NCBI GenBank assembly: GCA_019455245.1
Contig: JACFMR010000009.1
Location: 1-64,000 of the forward strand
Source: Opitutaceae bacterium
Lineage (GTDB): Bacteria > Verrucomicrobiota > Verrucomicrobiia > Opitutales > Opitutaceae
Direction of reading: 5' to 3'
DNA length: 64,000 nt
Shown here: one piece after another, positions 24,772 through 33,838 of the stretch
Layout: each line of letters starts with the position of its first letter
How positions within the stretch are numbered: the first letter of the stretch is position 1
Translations under genes and position numbers: made by a program
Notes under the pieces: generated by a model
The model's input: only the letters and a program-made list of their open reading frames with translations
What the model was told of the DNA's origin: nothing
The model's database searches: none

Positions 24772-25695
24772 TCAGATGACCCAGTGCAGGGTTTCGGCGG
24801 TCTCGACAAACTGGTCCTGCTTACTGCGAGTGCGGACGACGAGGTTTTCACCCTTGTAGTAGGCGACGGAATCCGCGGGCACGGATTTCATGATCCAGAC
24901 ATTGGACCCGATGATGGAGTTGGAACCGATCCGCGTGTCGCCGCCGAGGATGGTGGCGTGCGCGTAGATGGTCACGTGATCACCGATGTCAGGATGGCGT
25001 TTGATGCCCTTGACGGGGTTGCCGCTGTCGTCGGTCTCGAATGATTTGGCGCCGAGGGTGACACCTTGGTAGAGTTTGACGTGGTGGCCGATGGTGGCGG
25101 TTTCGCCGATGACGACGCCGGTGCCGTGGTCGATGAAGAAGTGACTGCCAATCCGCGCGCCGGGGTGGATGTCGGTGCCGGTGCGTTCGTGGCCGAATTC
25201 GGTGAGCATGCGCGGCAGGAGCGGCACACCGAGGTCGTGCAGCACGTGGGCGACGCGCTGGATGGAGATCGAGAGCACGCAGGGGTAGGCGAGGATGATT
25301 TCCTCCACGCTGCGTGCGGCGGGATCGCCGTTGTAGGCAGCGGTGACGTCGGTCTGCACGATGCGGCGTACCTCGGGCAGGCGGCCCAACGCCGCGCTGA
25401 CGAGTTCACGGGCGTGCGCGGCCGGATCGGCGTCCTGGGCGAAGCGCAGGCATTTCTCGACCTCGGCGGTGAGGCGTTCGTTGACCTGCGCAAGCAGGCG
25501 GCCGACGTGCAGGGGGACCTGCTGCTTGGTCAGGGCGGTCTCCTCGAAATAGCCGGGAAACAGCAGGTGCATGAAACCGACCGCGAGCCGGTTGACCGAG
25601 TCCTGCGCGGGGAGGTTGACCCCGTCGAGGTGGTTGATGCCACCGTCGTGCTCGTAGGAAGCGAGCAGGGCTTGCTTGATATCGTCGAGGTTCAT
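24772..25695 (-). CDS. cysE: Serine O-acetyltransferase (EpsC-type)
   Basis: 307-aa enzyme making O-acetylserine from serine and acetyl-CoA, the step before cysteine synthase. The long N-terminal helical domain (1-175) marks the EpsC type. The left-handed beta-helix follows with hexapeptide repeats GARIGSHFFIDHGTGVVIGETATIG and VKLYQGVTLGAKSF; the catalytic Asp-His are in IDHGTG. Start 25695 (MNLDDIKQ) is chosen over upstream frames with no similarity. It lies 96 nt downstream of cysK, with the Rrf2 regulator next, so the three genes form a cysteine module. Confidence 0.92.
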   Translation of the reverse strand: MNLDDIKQALLASYEHDGGINHLDGVNLPAQDSVNRLAVGFMHLLFPGYFEETALTKQQVPLHVGRLLAQVNERLTAEVEKCLRFAQDADPAAHARELVSAALGRLPEVRRIVQTDVTAAYNGDPAARSVEEIILAYPCVLSISIQRVAHVLHDLGVPLLPRMLTEFGHERTGTDIHPGARIGSHFFIDHGTGVVIGETATIGHHVKLYQGVTLGAKSFETDDSGNPVKGIKRHPDIGDHVTIYAHATILGGDTRIGSNSIIGSNVWIMKSVPADSVAYYKGENLVVRTRSKQDQFVETAETLHWVI

Positions 25696-25791
25696 GGCGG
25701 ACCGGCGGGCTCCACCTGCAAACGCCGGACGGCGCCGGCAGGCGAGCCTTAAACGCAGAACAAACAAAGCGCCGGACAGCCGGCGTGCAAA

Positions 25792-26745
25792 TCAGGAAGC
25801 GGCTTCGAGGCGCGCCTTTTCGGCCAGCGCGGTCGAGAGGTAGCGTTCGCCGAAGCTCGGGGCGATCGTGACGATGGTCTTGCCGGCGAACTCGGGGCGC
25901 CGGGCCACCTGCAGGGCGGCCCAGATGTTGGCCCCCGAGGAAATGCCGCCGAGAATGCCGTCGAGCAGCGCGGACTGGCGCGAGGTTTCAAACGCGTCCT
26001 CGTTGGTCACCTGGATGACCTCGTCGATGACGGCGGTGTTGCAGTTCTTCGGCACGAAGCCGGCCGCGAGGCCCTGGATCTTGTGCGGGCCGGGCTTGCC
26101 GCCGGAGAGGACGGGGCTGCCGGTGGGCTCGACCGCGAAGGTTTTGAGGTTTTTGTTGCGCGATTTAATGACCTCGGAGACGCCGGTGATGGTGCCGCCG
26201 GTGCCCACGCCCGCCACGAAGGCGTCAATGTTGCCGCCGGTGGCGGCCCAGATTTCTTCGGCGGTGGTGCGACGGTGAATCTCGGGGTTGGCAGGGTTGT
26301 CAAATTGCTGGGGCATGAAGCCACGGTCGCCATGTTGGGCCAGAATCTCGTTGGCCTTGGCGATGGCCCCCTTCATGCCTTCGGCTCCGGGGGTCAGCAC
26401 GATCTCGGCACCGAGCATGCGGAGGAGGATGCGGCGCTCCTGCGACATGGTTTCGGGCATGGTCAGGATCAGCTTGTAACCGCGGGAGGCGCAGACGAAG
26501 GCCAGGGCGATGCCGGTGTTGCCCGAGGTGGGTTCGATGACGACGGTGCCCGGTTTGATGTGCCCGGCTTTCTCGCCGGCCTCGATCATGGCCTTGCCGA
26601 TGCGGTCTTTGACGCTGGCGAGCGGATTGAAGAACTCCGTCTTGACGTAAACGTTGGCGGGAATGCCGGCGGCAATGCGGTTCAGTTTGACGAGGGGCGT
26701 GTTGCCGATGGTCGAGACGATATCAGGAAAGATGAGTGAGGACAT
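25792..26745 (-). CDS. cysK: Cysteine synthase A (O-acetylserine sulfhydrylase)
   Basis: 317-aa PLP enzyme joining O-acetylserine and sulfide to L-cysteine. PLP-binding Lys46 is in ASVKDRIG. The [11 protein letters not shown] substrate loop and [16 protein letters not shown] phosphate-binding loop are intact. Start at 26745 gives the standard N-terminus ([16 protein letters not shown]). It lies between rrf2 and cysE on the same strand; a short palindrome 40 nt upstream may be an operator. The C-terminal region ends KARLEAAS, which is unlike the canonical end but normal in length. Confidence 0.95.
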   Translation of the reverse strand: MSSLIFPDIVSTIGNTPLVKLNRIAAGIPANVYVKTEFFNPLASVKDRIGKAMIEAGEKAGHIKPGTVVIEPTSGNTGIALAFVCASRGYKLILTMPETMSQERRILLRMLGAEIVLTPGAEGMKGAIAKANEILAQHGDRGFMPQQFDNPANPEIHRRTTAEEIWAATGGNIDAFVAGVGTGGTITGVSEVIKSRNKNLKTFAVEPTGSPVLSGGKPGPHKIQGLAAGFVPKNCNTAVIDEVIQVTNEDAFETSRQSALLDGILGGISSGANIWAALQVARRPEFAGKTIVTIAPSFGERYLSTALAEKARLEAAS

Positions 26746-26784
26746 AAAGTATATGAAGTATTATGGTTTCGATTCGTCAAGCTT

Positions 26785-26799
26785 GGGAAACAGTTTCCC
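26785..26799. promoter_or_regulatory. Palindrome upstream of cysK
   Basis: GGGAAA-CAG-TTTCCC, a perfect 6-bp inverted repeat with a 3-nt centre, 40-54 nt upstream of the cysK start. It sits in the AT-richer gap between cysK and the Rrf2 gene and is a candidate operator. Confidence 0.45.
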
Positions 26800-26823
26800 G
26801 TGTCATCAGGAGGGGGGGCGCGG

Positions 26824-27237
26824 TCAGATGTGGTACATTTCGGTCGAATCCTTCATGATGAAAGCGTCGAGGGTGTAGCTCCTGGCCTTGTCGTCGAGGA
26901 GACTGCGGATCTCGGTCCAGATCTGCTGGAGGCGTCGGCCGCTGCGGCCCGCGTGATTGCCGCTGAGCTCAAGGAATTCTCCATCAATGATTTTCACAAT
27001 ATCATACAAGGAGATTTGGTCGGGGGCGCGGGCGAGGGCGTAGCCGCCCTGGATACCGCGTTTGCTGGTGACGAGTCCGCCGTTGCGCAGCTCACCCAGG
27101 ATCTGGGCGAGGAAGTTGGCGGGCACGGATTCAATCTTGGCCAACTGGTCGATCTGCGCCAATTCCCCCGTGCCGTGTAACCGGGCCATGTGCGCGAGCA
27201 CGCGGCAGGCATAATCCACTTTAACCGAAATCTTCAC
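26824..27237 (-). CDS. Rrf2 family transcriptional regulator (CymR-like)
   Basis: 137-aa winged-helix regulator. The N-terminal ACRVLAHMARLHG, wing LAQILGELRNGGLVTSKRGIQGGYALARAP and dimer helix are typical of Rrf2. It has a single cysteine (in YACRVL) and lacks the three-Cys cluster of IscR/NsrR, so it should not carry an Fe-S cluster. This and its place just upstream of cysK and cysE match CymR of Bacillus, which binds cysteine synthase. Likely role: control of cysteine/sulfur genes here, perhaps also the sulfate-reduction cluster. Confidence 0.88.
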   Translation of the reverse strand: MKISVKVDYACRVLAHMARLHGTGELAQIDQLAKIESVPANFLAQILGELRNGGLVTSKRGIQGGYALARAPDQISLYDIVKIIDGEFLELSGNHAGRSGRRLQQIWTEIRSLLDDKARSYTLDAFIMKDSTEMYHI

Positions 27238-27241
27238 TTAA

Positions 27242-27257
27242 GAACTAAAGTAAAGAT
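27242..27257 (-). promoter_or_regulatory. Motif shared by the rrf2 and cysI upstream regions
   Basis: GAACTAAAG followed by A-rich sequence lies just upstream of the rrf2 start (27242-27250) and occurs again between cysI and cobA (61468-61476). Both regions are AT-rich islands in front of sulfur genes. It is a candidate site for the Rrf2 regulator; nine bases can match by chance. Confidence 0.3.
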
Positions 27258-27327
27258 CGGGTCCTTGCCGCAACCTCAAATTGTGTCCTCGCGGTGGTGG
27301 GGGCTGGATGCCCGGTGCGCTTCGCGT

Positions 27328-27792
27328 TCAGGTCAGCAAGTCGGGCGTGAGCTGCCAGCGCACCGTCCAGAGGCCGCGCTGGCGCGTCAGGGCGATGATG
27401 CCGCATTTGGCCATGTCGAATCGCGTTGGCTCGCTCTGGCCGCAGACGAGCAGGGTGGCGAGTTCGCCCAAAGTGGGTTCGTGGCCGACGAGCGCGAGAT
27501 CGGTGCGTCGGTTGGCCAGCTGCGCGGCGATATCAGCGGGGGTGGCTTCGGTCAGCAGACGCGGGACGCATTTGAGCGGATTGTCCGAGTCGAGCTGCGC
27601 GGCGAGGAGGGTGGCGGTTGCGCGGGCGCGTTCGAGCGGACTGTGCCAGAGGGTGACGCCGCGCAGCACATCGGTGCGCCGCAAAAAACGGGCGAGCTGA
27701 CGCACCTGCGTGCGGCCCTTGCGACTGAGCGGGCGCGCGGGGTTTTCCGCGGCGGTGACCGCGTGGGCGTGGCGGATGAGGTAGAGGTTCAT
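27328..27792 (-). CDS. sixA: SixA-like histidine phosphatase
   Basis: 154-aa phosphohistidine phosphatase-type protein of the histidine phosphatase superfamily. The catalytic LIRHAHA motif is at residues 5-11 (RH with nucleophile His8), the second Arg in SPLERARATA and the second His in GHEPTLGEL. SixA removes phosphate from phosphohistidine in E. coli. Start 27792 (MNLYLIRHAHA) puts the motif at the usual place; a start 6 codons earlier is possible. A single-gene unit. Confidence 0.85.
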   Translation of the reverse strand: MNLYLIRHAHAVTAAENPARPLSRKGRTQVRQLARFLRRTDVLRGVTLWHSPLERARATATLLAAQLDSDNPLKCVPRLLTEATPADIAAQLANRRTDLALVGHEPTLGELATLLVCGQSEPTRFDMAKCGIIALTRQRGLWTVRWQLTPDLLT

Positions 27793-28004
27793 GCCGGTCA
27801 AATAACCCATGGCGGCGAGCGCGTCGACATCGCCGGCGGCGATGAGCTTGAGGTGATGGTTGAACTTTTCGACAGGTCGGGCAGGGAGGGCAAACCGGCT
27901 TCTGTCTTGGGTAAACCCAGCTACTTATTCCGGCTTGCACAGCCTTGGGCTTTGTCAGGGGCGGGCGATGTTGTCTGACTGCAGTCGAACCCCAATCACG
28001 ACCC

Positions 28005-29036
28005 ATGACTTCACATGAACGAGTACTCACCGCCTTGTCCCGCCGTCAACCGGACCGCACGCCGCGGGACTTCTGGGCCGAGCCGCCGACCTGGCGGCGG
28101 CTGTTGGCGCAGGTCGGCCACGAGGACCGCAACCGGCTGCTCGACGCGCTGGACATCGACGTGCGGCATCTCGACGCGCCCGCGCCGCCGGAGCGCGAGA
28201 TCGGCGGCGGGGTATGGCAGAATTTCTGGGGCGAGCGGTTTGTGCAGCAGCCGACGCCGTGGGGCCCGATGCGCGAGGATGTGAAAGGCGCGCTGGCGGA
28301 GGTGCAAACGCAGGCCGACCTCGAGGCGTTTGCCTGGCCGTCGCCCGACTGCATCGACCGCTCGCGGTTGGCGGCCCAATGCGAGCAGCACGCAGACCGC
28401 GCGCTGGCTTACGGTTTTGCCGACGTCTGGCAGCGGCCGGGGCTGGTGCGCGGCTGGGAAGAGATGTTCGTGGACATGATGGAGGCGCCGGAGCGGGCGC
28501 ATTTCATCAGCCGCAAGTTCACCGACTTTTACCTCGAGGACTACACCCGCGCGGCGGAGATCACGCACGGGCGCATCGACCTGTATCTGTTGATCAGCGA
28601 CCTGGGCACGCAGCGCGGGCCGCTGATCTCGAACGCGATGTTCCGCGAATTCGTGGCGCCGTATCTCAAGGAGATGATCGACCGCATCCATCACCTTGGC
28701 GGCAAGGTGCTCTATCACAGCTGCGGGCAGATCCGGCCGTTGATCCCGGAGCTGATCGCGCTGGGGATCGACGTGTTGGATCCGTTGCAACCGGTTTATC
28801 CGGAGATGGCGCCGGAATCGCTCAAGGCGGATTTCGGCGACCGGCTGTGTTTCCACGGCGGCATCGACATGCAGGAACTGCTGCCGCACGGCAGCCCGGC
28901 GGCGGTGGCGGCGGGCGTGCGGCGCTACTGCGAGACGCTCGGCCGGGACGGCGGCTACATCCTCGGCCCGGCGCATCTGTTTCAACCCGACGTTCCGCCG
29001 GAGAACATTCTGGCGATGTATCGGGACGCGCCTTGA
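28005..29036 (+). CDS. UroD-family protein (MtaA/CmuA-like), paralogue 1
   Basis: 343-aa protein of the uroporphyrinogen decarboxylase/corrinoid methyltransferase superfamily. N-terminal MTSHERVLTALSRRQPDRTPRDFW is typical of the non-haem branch. A His-x-Cys zinc motif is present (HSCGQIRPL, about 240), but the third Cys ligand near the C-terminus is replaced (GPAHLFQPD). The FHGGIDMQELLPHG motif is conserved. No corrinoid protein gene is nearby. In sugar-degrading Verrucomicrobiota and Planctomycetes such genes are common, with no known reaction. Function unassigned; a TIM-barrel methyl- or decarboxylase activity is likely. Confidence 0.8.
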   Translation: MTSHERVLTALSRRQPDRTPRDFWAEPPTWRRLLAQVGHEDRNRLLDALDIDVRHLDAPAPPEREIGGGVWQNFWGERFVQQPTPWGPMREDVKGALAEVQTQADLEAFAWPSPDCIDRSRLAAQCEQHADRALAYGFADVWQRPGLVRGWEEMFVDMMEAPERAHFISRKFTDFYLEDYTRAAEITHGRIDLYLLISDLGTQRGPLISNAMFREFVAPYLKEMIDRIHHLGGKVLYHSCGQIRPLIPELIALGIDVLDPLQPVYPEMAPESLKADFGDRLCFHGGIDMQELLPHGSPAAVAAGVRRYCETLGRDGGYILGPAHLFQPDVPPENILAMYRDAP

Positions 29037-29055
29037 GCGCGCCGCCGGCAGACGA

Positions 29056-30433
29056 TCAGGCCTGCAGTCCGGGCAGATCCGAGGCGTGGGAAATATGACC
29101 GCCGGAATTCTCGATCGCGGCGGAGAAGGCCGGTTGCAGCACGATGCTGCCGGCGGTTTGCAGGTGGATGGATTTGCCGGGCACACGATTGACCAGCACC
29201 GGCATCGGCGCCGCGTGGCGAAAGACGCAACCGTGCAGGCTGATGTGCGGCGGCCCGTAATCGGTCATGGCGCCATTGCTGCGAAACTCGATGGGCTGGG
29301 GGCCGACAAAGGCGCGGTCGACGGTCAGTGCATTGACCGGGGTGTTGATTGAAATCAGCGGCCGCGGTTGGTCGTGCAGGACGCGGATGTTGGCGAAAAC
29401 GAGCTGCTCCTGCACCGGGGCGGTGGCGCCGGGATAGTAAGAGCGGCTGAAGCGATCGCAGTCGAAATGCACCGAGAACCCGATGCGCGGTTTGGCCAGA
29501 AAGATGTCGCGGAAAGTGACATTGCGCACGCCGGCGGTGGTCACGGCGTCTGCCTGCACCACGCCCCAGGGAATGCCGTCGAGCACGACTGTGCCCTCCG
29601 CGTGTTCCGGCCGGGTGCGTGAAGTATAAACCGTGCCGTCGGGTTGGGCCTGCACCCGGTAGACGCGGCCTTGGACCACGACGGCGTCGGACTGCTGCAC
29701 GGTCATGCCGGGGTCCATTCGCGCCAGGCCCCGGCGAGGATGCGGCAGAAAAAGCCGGTGGTGCGGTCGGCGTCGAGATCGTGGCAGTTTTCCACCACCC
29801 CCTGCTCGATCCAGCCCAGCTCGGGATTGCCCGTGGCGTAGTCGTGGGCGTTGAGTGCAACGGCGTCGTCAAAGGTCTGGAACACCCCGTTACGGATGGT
29901 GAAGCGGCGGCCGCGGCCGAGATGCACCCCGTCCTTGTCGCCTTTGATGATTACGTCGTCGATGATGAGATCCTCAAAGGTGCAGACCTGGATGGCGTAT
30001 TGGCTGGCTCCGAGATCGAGGCAGCGAAACCGCTCGATGCGGATGTCATGGGCGTAAAAAAACGCCACCTGACCGTGCAGGCCGTAAACCTCGAACCGGC
30101 GCACGTCGACGCCGTTGACGATCAGCTGCAGGCCGCGCACGGCGATGCCGTGATCGCAGGTCCGGGTCAGCGTCCCCCGGTTGAGAAAGACATGGGTGAA
30201 CGGTTCCGGCGCCGCGACTTTGCGCACGAAGACGCCGTGACCGAATTCGACCGCGGTGTGGCTGCCGAGATAGACGGTGCCGGCGAGATCATAGGTGCCC
30301 GGTTGCGTCACCCGGACGGTGCGCCCCGGTCGACGGCGTCTTGCAGTGCCCGGGTGTTGGCCGGGCCGGACGCACCGGGATGGAAGCCGAAGTCGGCGGC
30401 ATCGGTGCAGCCCGGGGTGACGGAGTCCGGCAT
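29056..30433 (-). pseudogene. Right-handed beta-helix (pectate lyase/GH28-like) gene broken by two frame changes
   Basis: The protein begins at ATG 30433 (MPDSVTPGCTDAADFGFHPG) in one frame, then changes frame near 30321-30328, where one G seems missing: DRG then GTVRVTQPGTYDLAGTVYL in the next frame. It changes again near 29703-29712, where one base is missing in a CCCCGG run: WREWTP then GMTVQQSDAV. Rejoined it would be about 459 aa, with beta-helix rungs such as IRNGVFQTFDDAVALNAHDY and NVTFRDIFLAKPRI. It resembles polygalacturonase-like enzymes. Both breaks lie in short G/C runs, so either a decayed gene or sequencing indels. The second break could instead be an ATGA-coupled start of a separate gene. 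Confidence 0.72.
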
Positions 30434-30492
30434 GGCAGCGCGGGGTCAGGCGGATCGGATCCGGCACCGGCCGGACCCTGATCCGGAGTGGT

Positions 30493-31716
30493 TTACTTCA
30501 ACGCCTGCGCGATGCGGGCGAGGGCGGTCTCGACGTTGGCCCGCGAGTTGAAGGCGCTGATGCGCACGTGGCCTTCGCCGCACCGGCCGAAACCGGCGCC
30601 AGGCGTGCAGACGACCTGCGCCTTGTTCAGCAGATCGTCGAAGAACGCCCAGGAGTCCTTGCCGGTGTTGATCCAGATGTAGGGCGCGTTGTCGCCGCCG
30701 ATGCAGCTGTAGCCGAGACCGGTCATCGCCTCGCGGATGAGCTTGGCGTTGCCGAGGTAGAAATCGGTCAGCGCCTTGGTCTGCGCCTTGCCTTCGTCGG
30801 TGTAGACCGCGGCGGCGGCCTTCTGGATGGGATACGCGACGCCGTTGAACTTGGTCGTGTGGCGGCGGTTCCAGAGCGCGTGCACGGCGTGCTCCTTGCC
30901 GGCGGCGTCGAAGGCCATGAGCGATTTCGGCACGACGGTGTAGGCGCAGCGCGTGCCGGTGAAGCCGGCGAGCTTGGAGAAGCTGCGGAACTCGATGGCG
31001 ACGTCGCGCGCGCCCTCGATCTCGTAGATCGAACGGGGAATCGCGGGGTCGCGGATGAAAGCCTCGTAGGCGGAGTCGAAGAGGATGATGGCGCGGTGCT
31101 TTTTCGCGTAGGCGACCCAGTCGGCCAGCTGCTGCCTGGTGGCGACGGCACCGGTCGGGTTGTTGGGGAAGCAGAGGTAGATTAGGTCCGCGCCGGTCGC
31201 GGGAATGGAAGGCACGTAGCCGTTGGCCGGCGTGCTTTCGAGGTAGGTGATGCCCGCGTAACGCCCGTCGACGTTGGCCCCGGTGCGGCCGGCCATGACG
31301 TTGGTGTCGACGTAGACCGGATAGACGGGATCGGGGATGGCGAGGTGGATGTCGGTGGAGAAAATCTCCTGGATGTTGCCGCAATCGCACTTCGAACCGT
31401 CGGAGACGAAGATTTCGTCGGCTTCGATCTTGCAGCCGCGCGCGGCATAGTCGTGCTGCGCAATGGCTTCGCGGAGAAACGCATAGCCCTGTTCGGGGCC
31501 GTAGCCCTTGAACGTGGCGCGGTCGGCCATCTCGGCGGTGGCGGCATGCAGGGCCTCGATGCAGACCGGGGGCAGGGGTTCGGTGACGTCGCCGATGCCG
31601 AGGCGGATGACCGGCTTGTCGGGGTTGGACTGCACGAAGGCGTTCACGCGCTTGGCGATGTCGGCGAAGAGGTAGGAGGCCTTGAGCTTGGTATAGTGTT
31701 CGTTGATTTTGATCAT
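30493..31716 (-). CDS. dapL: LL-diaminopimelate aminotransferase
   Basis: 407-aa PLP aminotransferase making LL-diaminopimelate directly from tetrahydrodipicolinate, the one-step lysine/peptidoglycan route found in plants, Chlamydiae and Verrucomicrobiota. The N-terminus [17 protein letters not shown] is diagnostic. The PLP lysine is in [13 protein letters not shown] (about 270). The [15 protein letters not shown] and [10 protein letters not shown] segments are conserved. Start 31716 gives the canonical beginning; the ATG at 31800 would add 28 unrelated residues. It is divergent from the PanC-like gene. Confidence 0.94.
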   Translation of the reverse strand: MIKINEHYTKLKASYLFADIAKRVNAFVQSNPDKPVIRLGIGDVTEPLPPVCIEALHAATAEMADRATFKGYGPEQGYAFLREAIAQHDYAARGCKIEADEIFVSDGSKCDCGNIQEIFSTDIHLAIPDPVYPVYVDTNVMAGRTGANVDGRYAGITYLESTPANGYVPSIPATGADLIYLCFPNNPTGAVATRQQLADWVAYAKKHRAIILFDSAYEAFIRDPAIPRSIYEIEGARDVAIEFRSFSKLAGFTGTRCAYTVVPKSLMAFDAAGKEHAVHALWNRRHTTKFNGVAYPIQKAAAAVYTDEGKAQTKALTDFYLGNAKLIREAMTGLGYSCIGGDNAPYIWINTGKDSWAFFDDLLNKAQVVCTPGAGFGRCGEGHVRISAFNSRANVETALARIAQALK

Positions 31717-31808
31717 GGAAAGGGGAGGGCGGGTGAAAACCTTGAACAAACGCGGCGGGTCAGGTTTATTCAAGCCCGTCCTTCGCGTTCCCCGCGTCAT
31801 CGTCCCCC

Positions 31809-32651
31809 ATGCAAATCATCACGACTGTTCCGGAAATGAAGCAGCTGGCCGCGACTTGGCGCGCCGCCGGCCAGACCGTGGCGCTGGTGCCCACGATGGG
31901 CGCGCTCCATGCGGGGCAGGAAGCCGTGATCCGGGCCGCCGCCGCGCGCGCCGACATCGTGGTGGTGGCCACGTTTGTGAACCCGCTGCAGTTCGCGCCC
32001 AACGAGATCATGGCCCGTTATCCGCGCAATCCCGGGGAGGACCGGCAGCGCTGCGAACAGGCCGGCGCGACGGTGCAGTTCATGCCCACGGCCGAAACGA
32101 TGTATCCGCCGGGTTATTCCACCTACGTCAGCGAGGAGGTGCTCAGCAAACCGCTCTGCGGCTTCTCGCGGCCGAACCATTTTCGCGGCGTGGTCACGAT
32201 GATCGTCAAGCTGCTCAACGTCGTGCAACCCCGGCTGCTTTATTTCGGCCAGAAGACCGCGCAACGCGCCGCCGTCGTGCGCAAGGTGCTGCGCGACCTT
32301 GCGTGGGACGTCGAGGTGGTCATCGTGCCCACCGTGCGCGACGACGACGGACTGGCGTTTGGCATCGCCAACGTCGGTTTCACCCCCAGCCAGCGGCAGG
32401 AAGCGCTTTCGCTCAGCCGGGCGTTGCGCAAGGTGCAGGAAATGGTGGCCGGCGGTGTGCGCAATCCCGACCGGCTCATCGCCGAGGCCACGCACATCAT
32501 GGGTGAACACCGCCGCGTGCGCGTCATCTACGTGGCCGTGGTCCACCGCGAATCGATGGAGCCCGTCCGTGAGGTCGTCCCCGGCGAATGCCTCATGGCC
32601 ATTTCGGCGTGGATCGATGAAATCCGCTTGGTCGACAACGCGTTTTTGTAA
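31809..32651 (+). CDS. panC: PanC-like (pantothenate synthetase family) protein with altered catalytic motifs
   Basis: 280-aa protein with the full PanC fold: PTMGALHAG start, FVNPLQF pantoate site, RYPRNPGED and a C-terminal domain ending LVDNAFL. Key ATP-binding positions differ from working PanC enzymes. The HxGH motif reads HAGQ (second His is Gln). The GQKD motif reads GQKT, with Arg for the downstream Gln. The KMSKS-like LSSRN loop reads FGIAN. Pantothenate synthesis from pantoate, beta-alanine and ATP is therefore doubtful. It lies 130 nt upstream of the BMC operon on the same strand and may be transcribed with it. It could be a true but divergent synthetase or a repurposed paralogue. 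Confidence 0.8.
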   Translation: MQIITTVPEMKQLAATWRAAGQTVALVPTMGALHAGQEAVIRAAAARADIVVVATFVNPLQFAPNEIMARYPRNPGEDRQRCEQAGATVQFMPTAETMYPPGYSTYVSEEVLSKPLCGFSRPNHFRGVVTMIVKLLNVVQPRLLYFGQKTAQRAAVVRKVLRDLAWDVEVVIVPTVRDDDGLAFGIANVGFTPSQRQEALSLSRALRKVQEMVAGGVRNPDRLIAEATHIMGEHRRVRVIYVAVVHRESMEPVREVVPGECLMAISAWIDEIRLVDNAFL

Positions 32652-32667
32652 ATTACTTCAAATCAGT

Positions 32668-32684
32668 AGATAAACGAATTATCT
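32668..32684. promoter_or_regulatory. Inverted repeat in the presumed BMC operon promoter
   Basis: AGATAA-ACGAA-TTATCT is a perfect 6-bp inverted repeat with a 5-nt centre in the AT-rich 130-nt gap between the PanC-like gene and pduL. A direct repeat TATCAAA lies about 45 nt further downstream (32714-32731 region). These are candidate regulator sites; no promoter consensus is clear. Confidence 0.4.
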
Positions 32685-32781
32685 GCCACTTTTAGGCCGT
32701 AAAAGAGCAAAATCTATCAAAAGTTATCAAACCGGGCTTGTCTTGCGCCCGGGAAAGTGTAGCGATTCAACCCGATTCCCC

Positions 32782-33456
32782 ATGTTGCCGCCGCCCAAAC
32801 CTCACCGTGCCGAAATCGAACATCTGGTGCGCCGCGCGCTTTACACGCGTCTCGGGCGGCCGATGCCGCGTCTGGCCCAGGCCCCCAATCCCCTGCTCGT
32901 CAACATCAGCGCCCGCCACTGCCATCTCACGCCCCAGGCGGTCGAGACGCTCTTTGGCAAGGGCCGCACGCTGACGCCGAAGAAGTGGCTGTATCAGAAA
33001 GACCAATTCGCCGCGGAGGAGTCCGTCACGCTGATCGGCCCGCGCAGCCGTGTGATTTCCAATCTCCGCATCCTCGGGCCCTGCCGCGACCTCAACCAGG
33101 TTGAACTGGCGCTGACCGACGCCATCGCGCTCGGTTTCGACATTCCCGTGCGGCAGTCGGGCAAGATCGCCGGCACCCCGGGCTGCATGCTCATGGGCCC
33201 GGCCGGTTTCCTTGAAATGCCGGAAGGCGTGATCCGCGCCGCGCCGCACGTGCACATGCACCCGGACGACGCGGCCTTCTACGGCGTCAAGGCCGGTGAC
33301 TTCATGAAACTGCGCGTCGGCGGCCCCTGCGCCGTCACCTTCGACCGCCTGCTCGTGCGCGTGGACCCCGAGTTCAAGCTCGAGGTCCACATCGACACCG
33401 ACGAGGGCAACGCCTGCGTGCTCACGCCCGACACCACGGTCGAATTGATCAAGTAA
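32782..33456 (+). CDS. pduL: Phosphate acyltransferase PduL (BMC-associated)
   Basis: 224-aa phosphotransacylase of the PduL family, converting an acyl-CoA to acyl-phosphate inside a BMC and so freeing CoA; here lactyl-CoA is the probable substrate. It has two PduL domains. The first Zn-binding motif is [10 protein letters not shown] (His46, His48) and the second is HVHMHPDDA (His156, 158, 160). An N-terminal amphipathic helix (about 9-24, [16 protein letters not shown]) resembles an encapsulation peptide. Start 32782 gives this helix directly after the initiator. It is the first gene of the BMC operon. PduL is unrelated to Pta. Confidence 0.95.
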   Translation: MLPPPKPHRAEIEHLVRRALYTRLGRPMPRLAQAPNPLLVNISARHCHLTPQAVETLFGKGRTLTPKKWLYQKDQFAAEESVTLIGPRSRVISNLRILGPCRDLNQVELALTDAIALGFDIPVRQSGKIAGTPGCMLMGPAGFLEMPEGVIRAAPHVHMHPDDAAFYGVKAGDFMKLRVGGPCAVTFDRLLVRVDPEFKLEVHIDTDEGNACVLTPDTTVELIK

Positions 33457-33511
33457 ACCCGCCTCGCACTCTCCTCCGCTCAACCTCAACTCCCAATCCT
33501 CACTCCTCACC

Positions 33512-33784
33512 ATGAATGAATCCATCGGCATGATAGAAACCCGTGGCTACGCCGGCTCAGTTGAAGCCAGCGACGCCATGGTCAAGGCGGCGGGCGTCAC
33601 GCTCGTCCGTCAGGTCCAAATCGGCGGCGGTCTCGTGACCGTCGTGGTCAAGGGCGACGTCGGCTCCGTCAAGGCGGCCGTTGACGCCGGCGCCGAAGCC
33701 GCCAAGCGCGTCGGCGAGCTCGTCTGCTCGCACGTCATCCCGCGTCCGCATCCGGATCTGCTCAAGCAGGTCGGTCTCGCCTGA
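33512..33784 (+). CDS. BMC-H shell protein 1
   Basis: 90-aa single-domain BMC hexamer protein forming facets of the compartment shell. The pattern [48 protein letters not shown] and SHVIPRPH is the standard Pf00936 fold. The pore loop at residues 36-40 reads QIGGG, giving a glycine-only pore edge. The 55-nt gap before it holds only three G and no Shine-Dalgarno sequence. This copy has no tail beyond residue 90 and lies between pduL and a second BMC-H gene. Confidence 0.96.
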   Translation: MNESIGMIETRGYAGSVEASDAMVKAAGVTLVRQVQIGGGLVTVVVKGDVGSVKAAVDAGAEAAKRVGELVCSHVIPRPHPDLLKQVGLA

Positions 33785-33838
33785 GCCGCGCCCCGCGCGT
33801 TTTTCCCGCAACCCAAATTCCCTCAACCCGTTCCCACC

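Noticed and set aside
26824-27237. IscR-type iron-sulfur regulator
   Set aside because: Only one cysteine is present, so the three-cysteine ligand set is missing.
32727-32781. Sigma-54 promoter before pduL
   Set aside because: GGGCTTGTCTTGCG has a loose GG-N10-GC form but does not match TGGCAC-N5-TTGC well, and no enhancer-binding protein gene is near.
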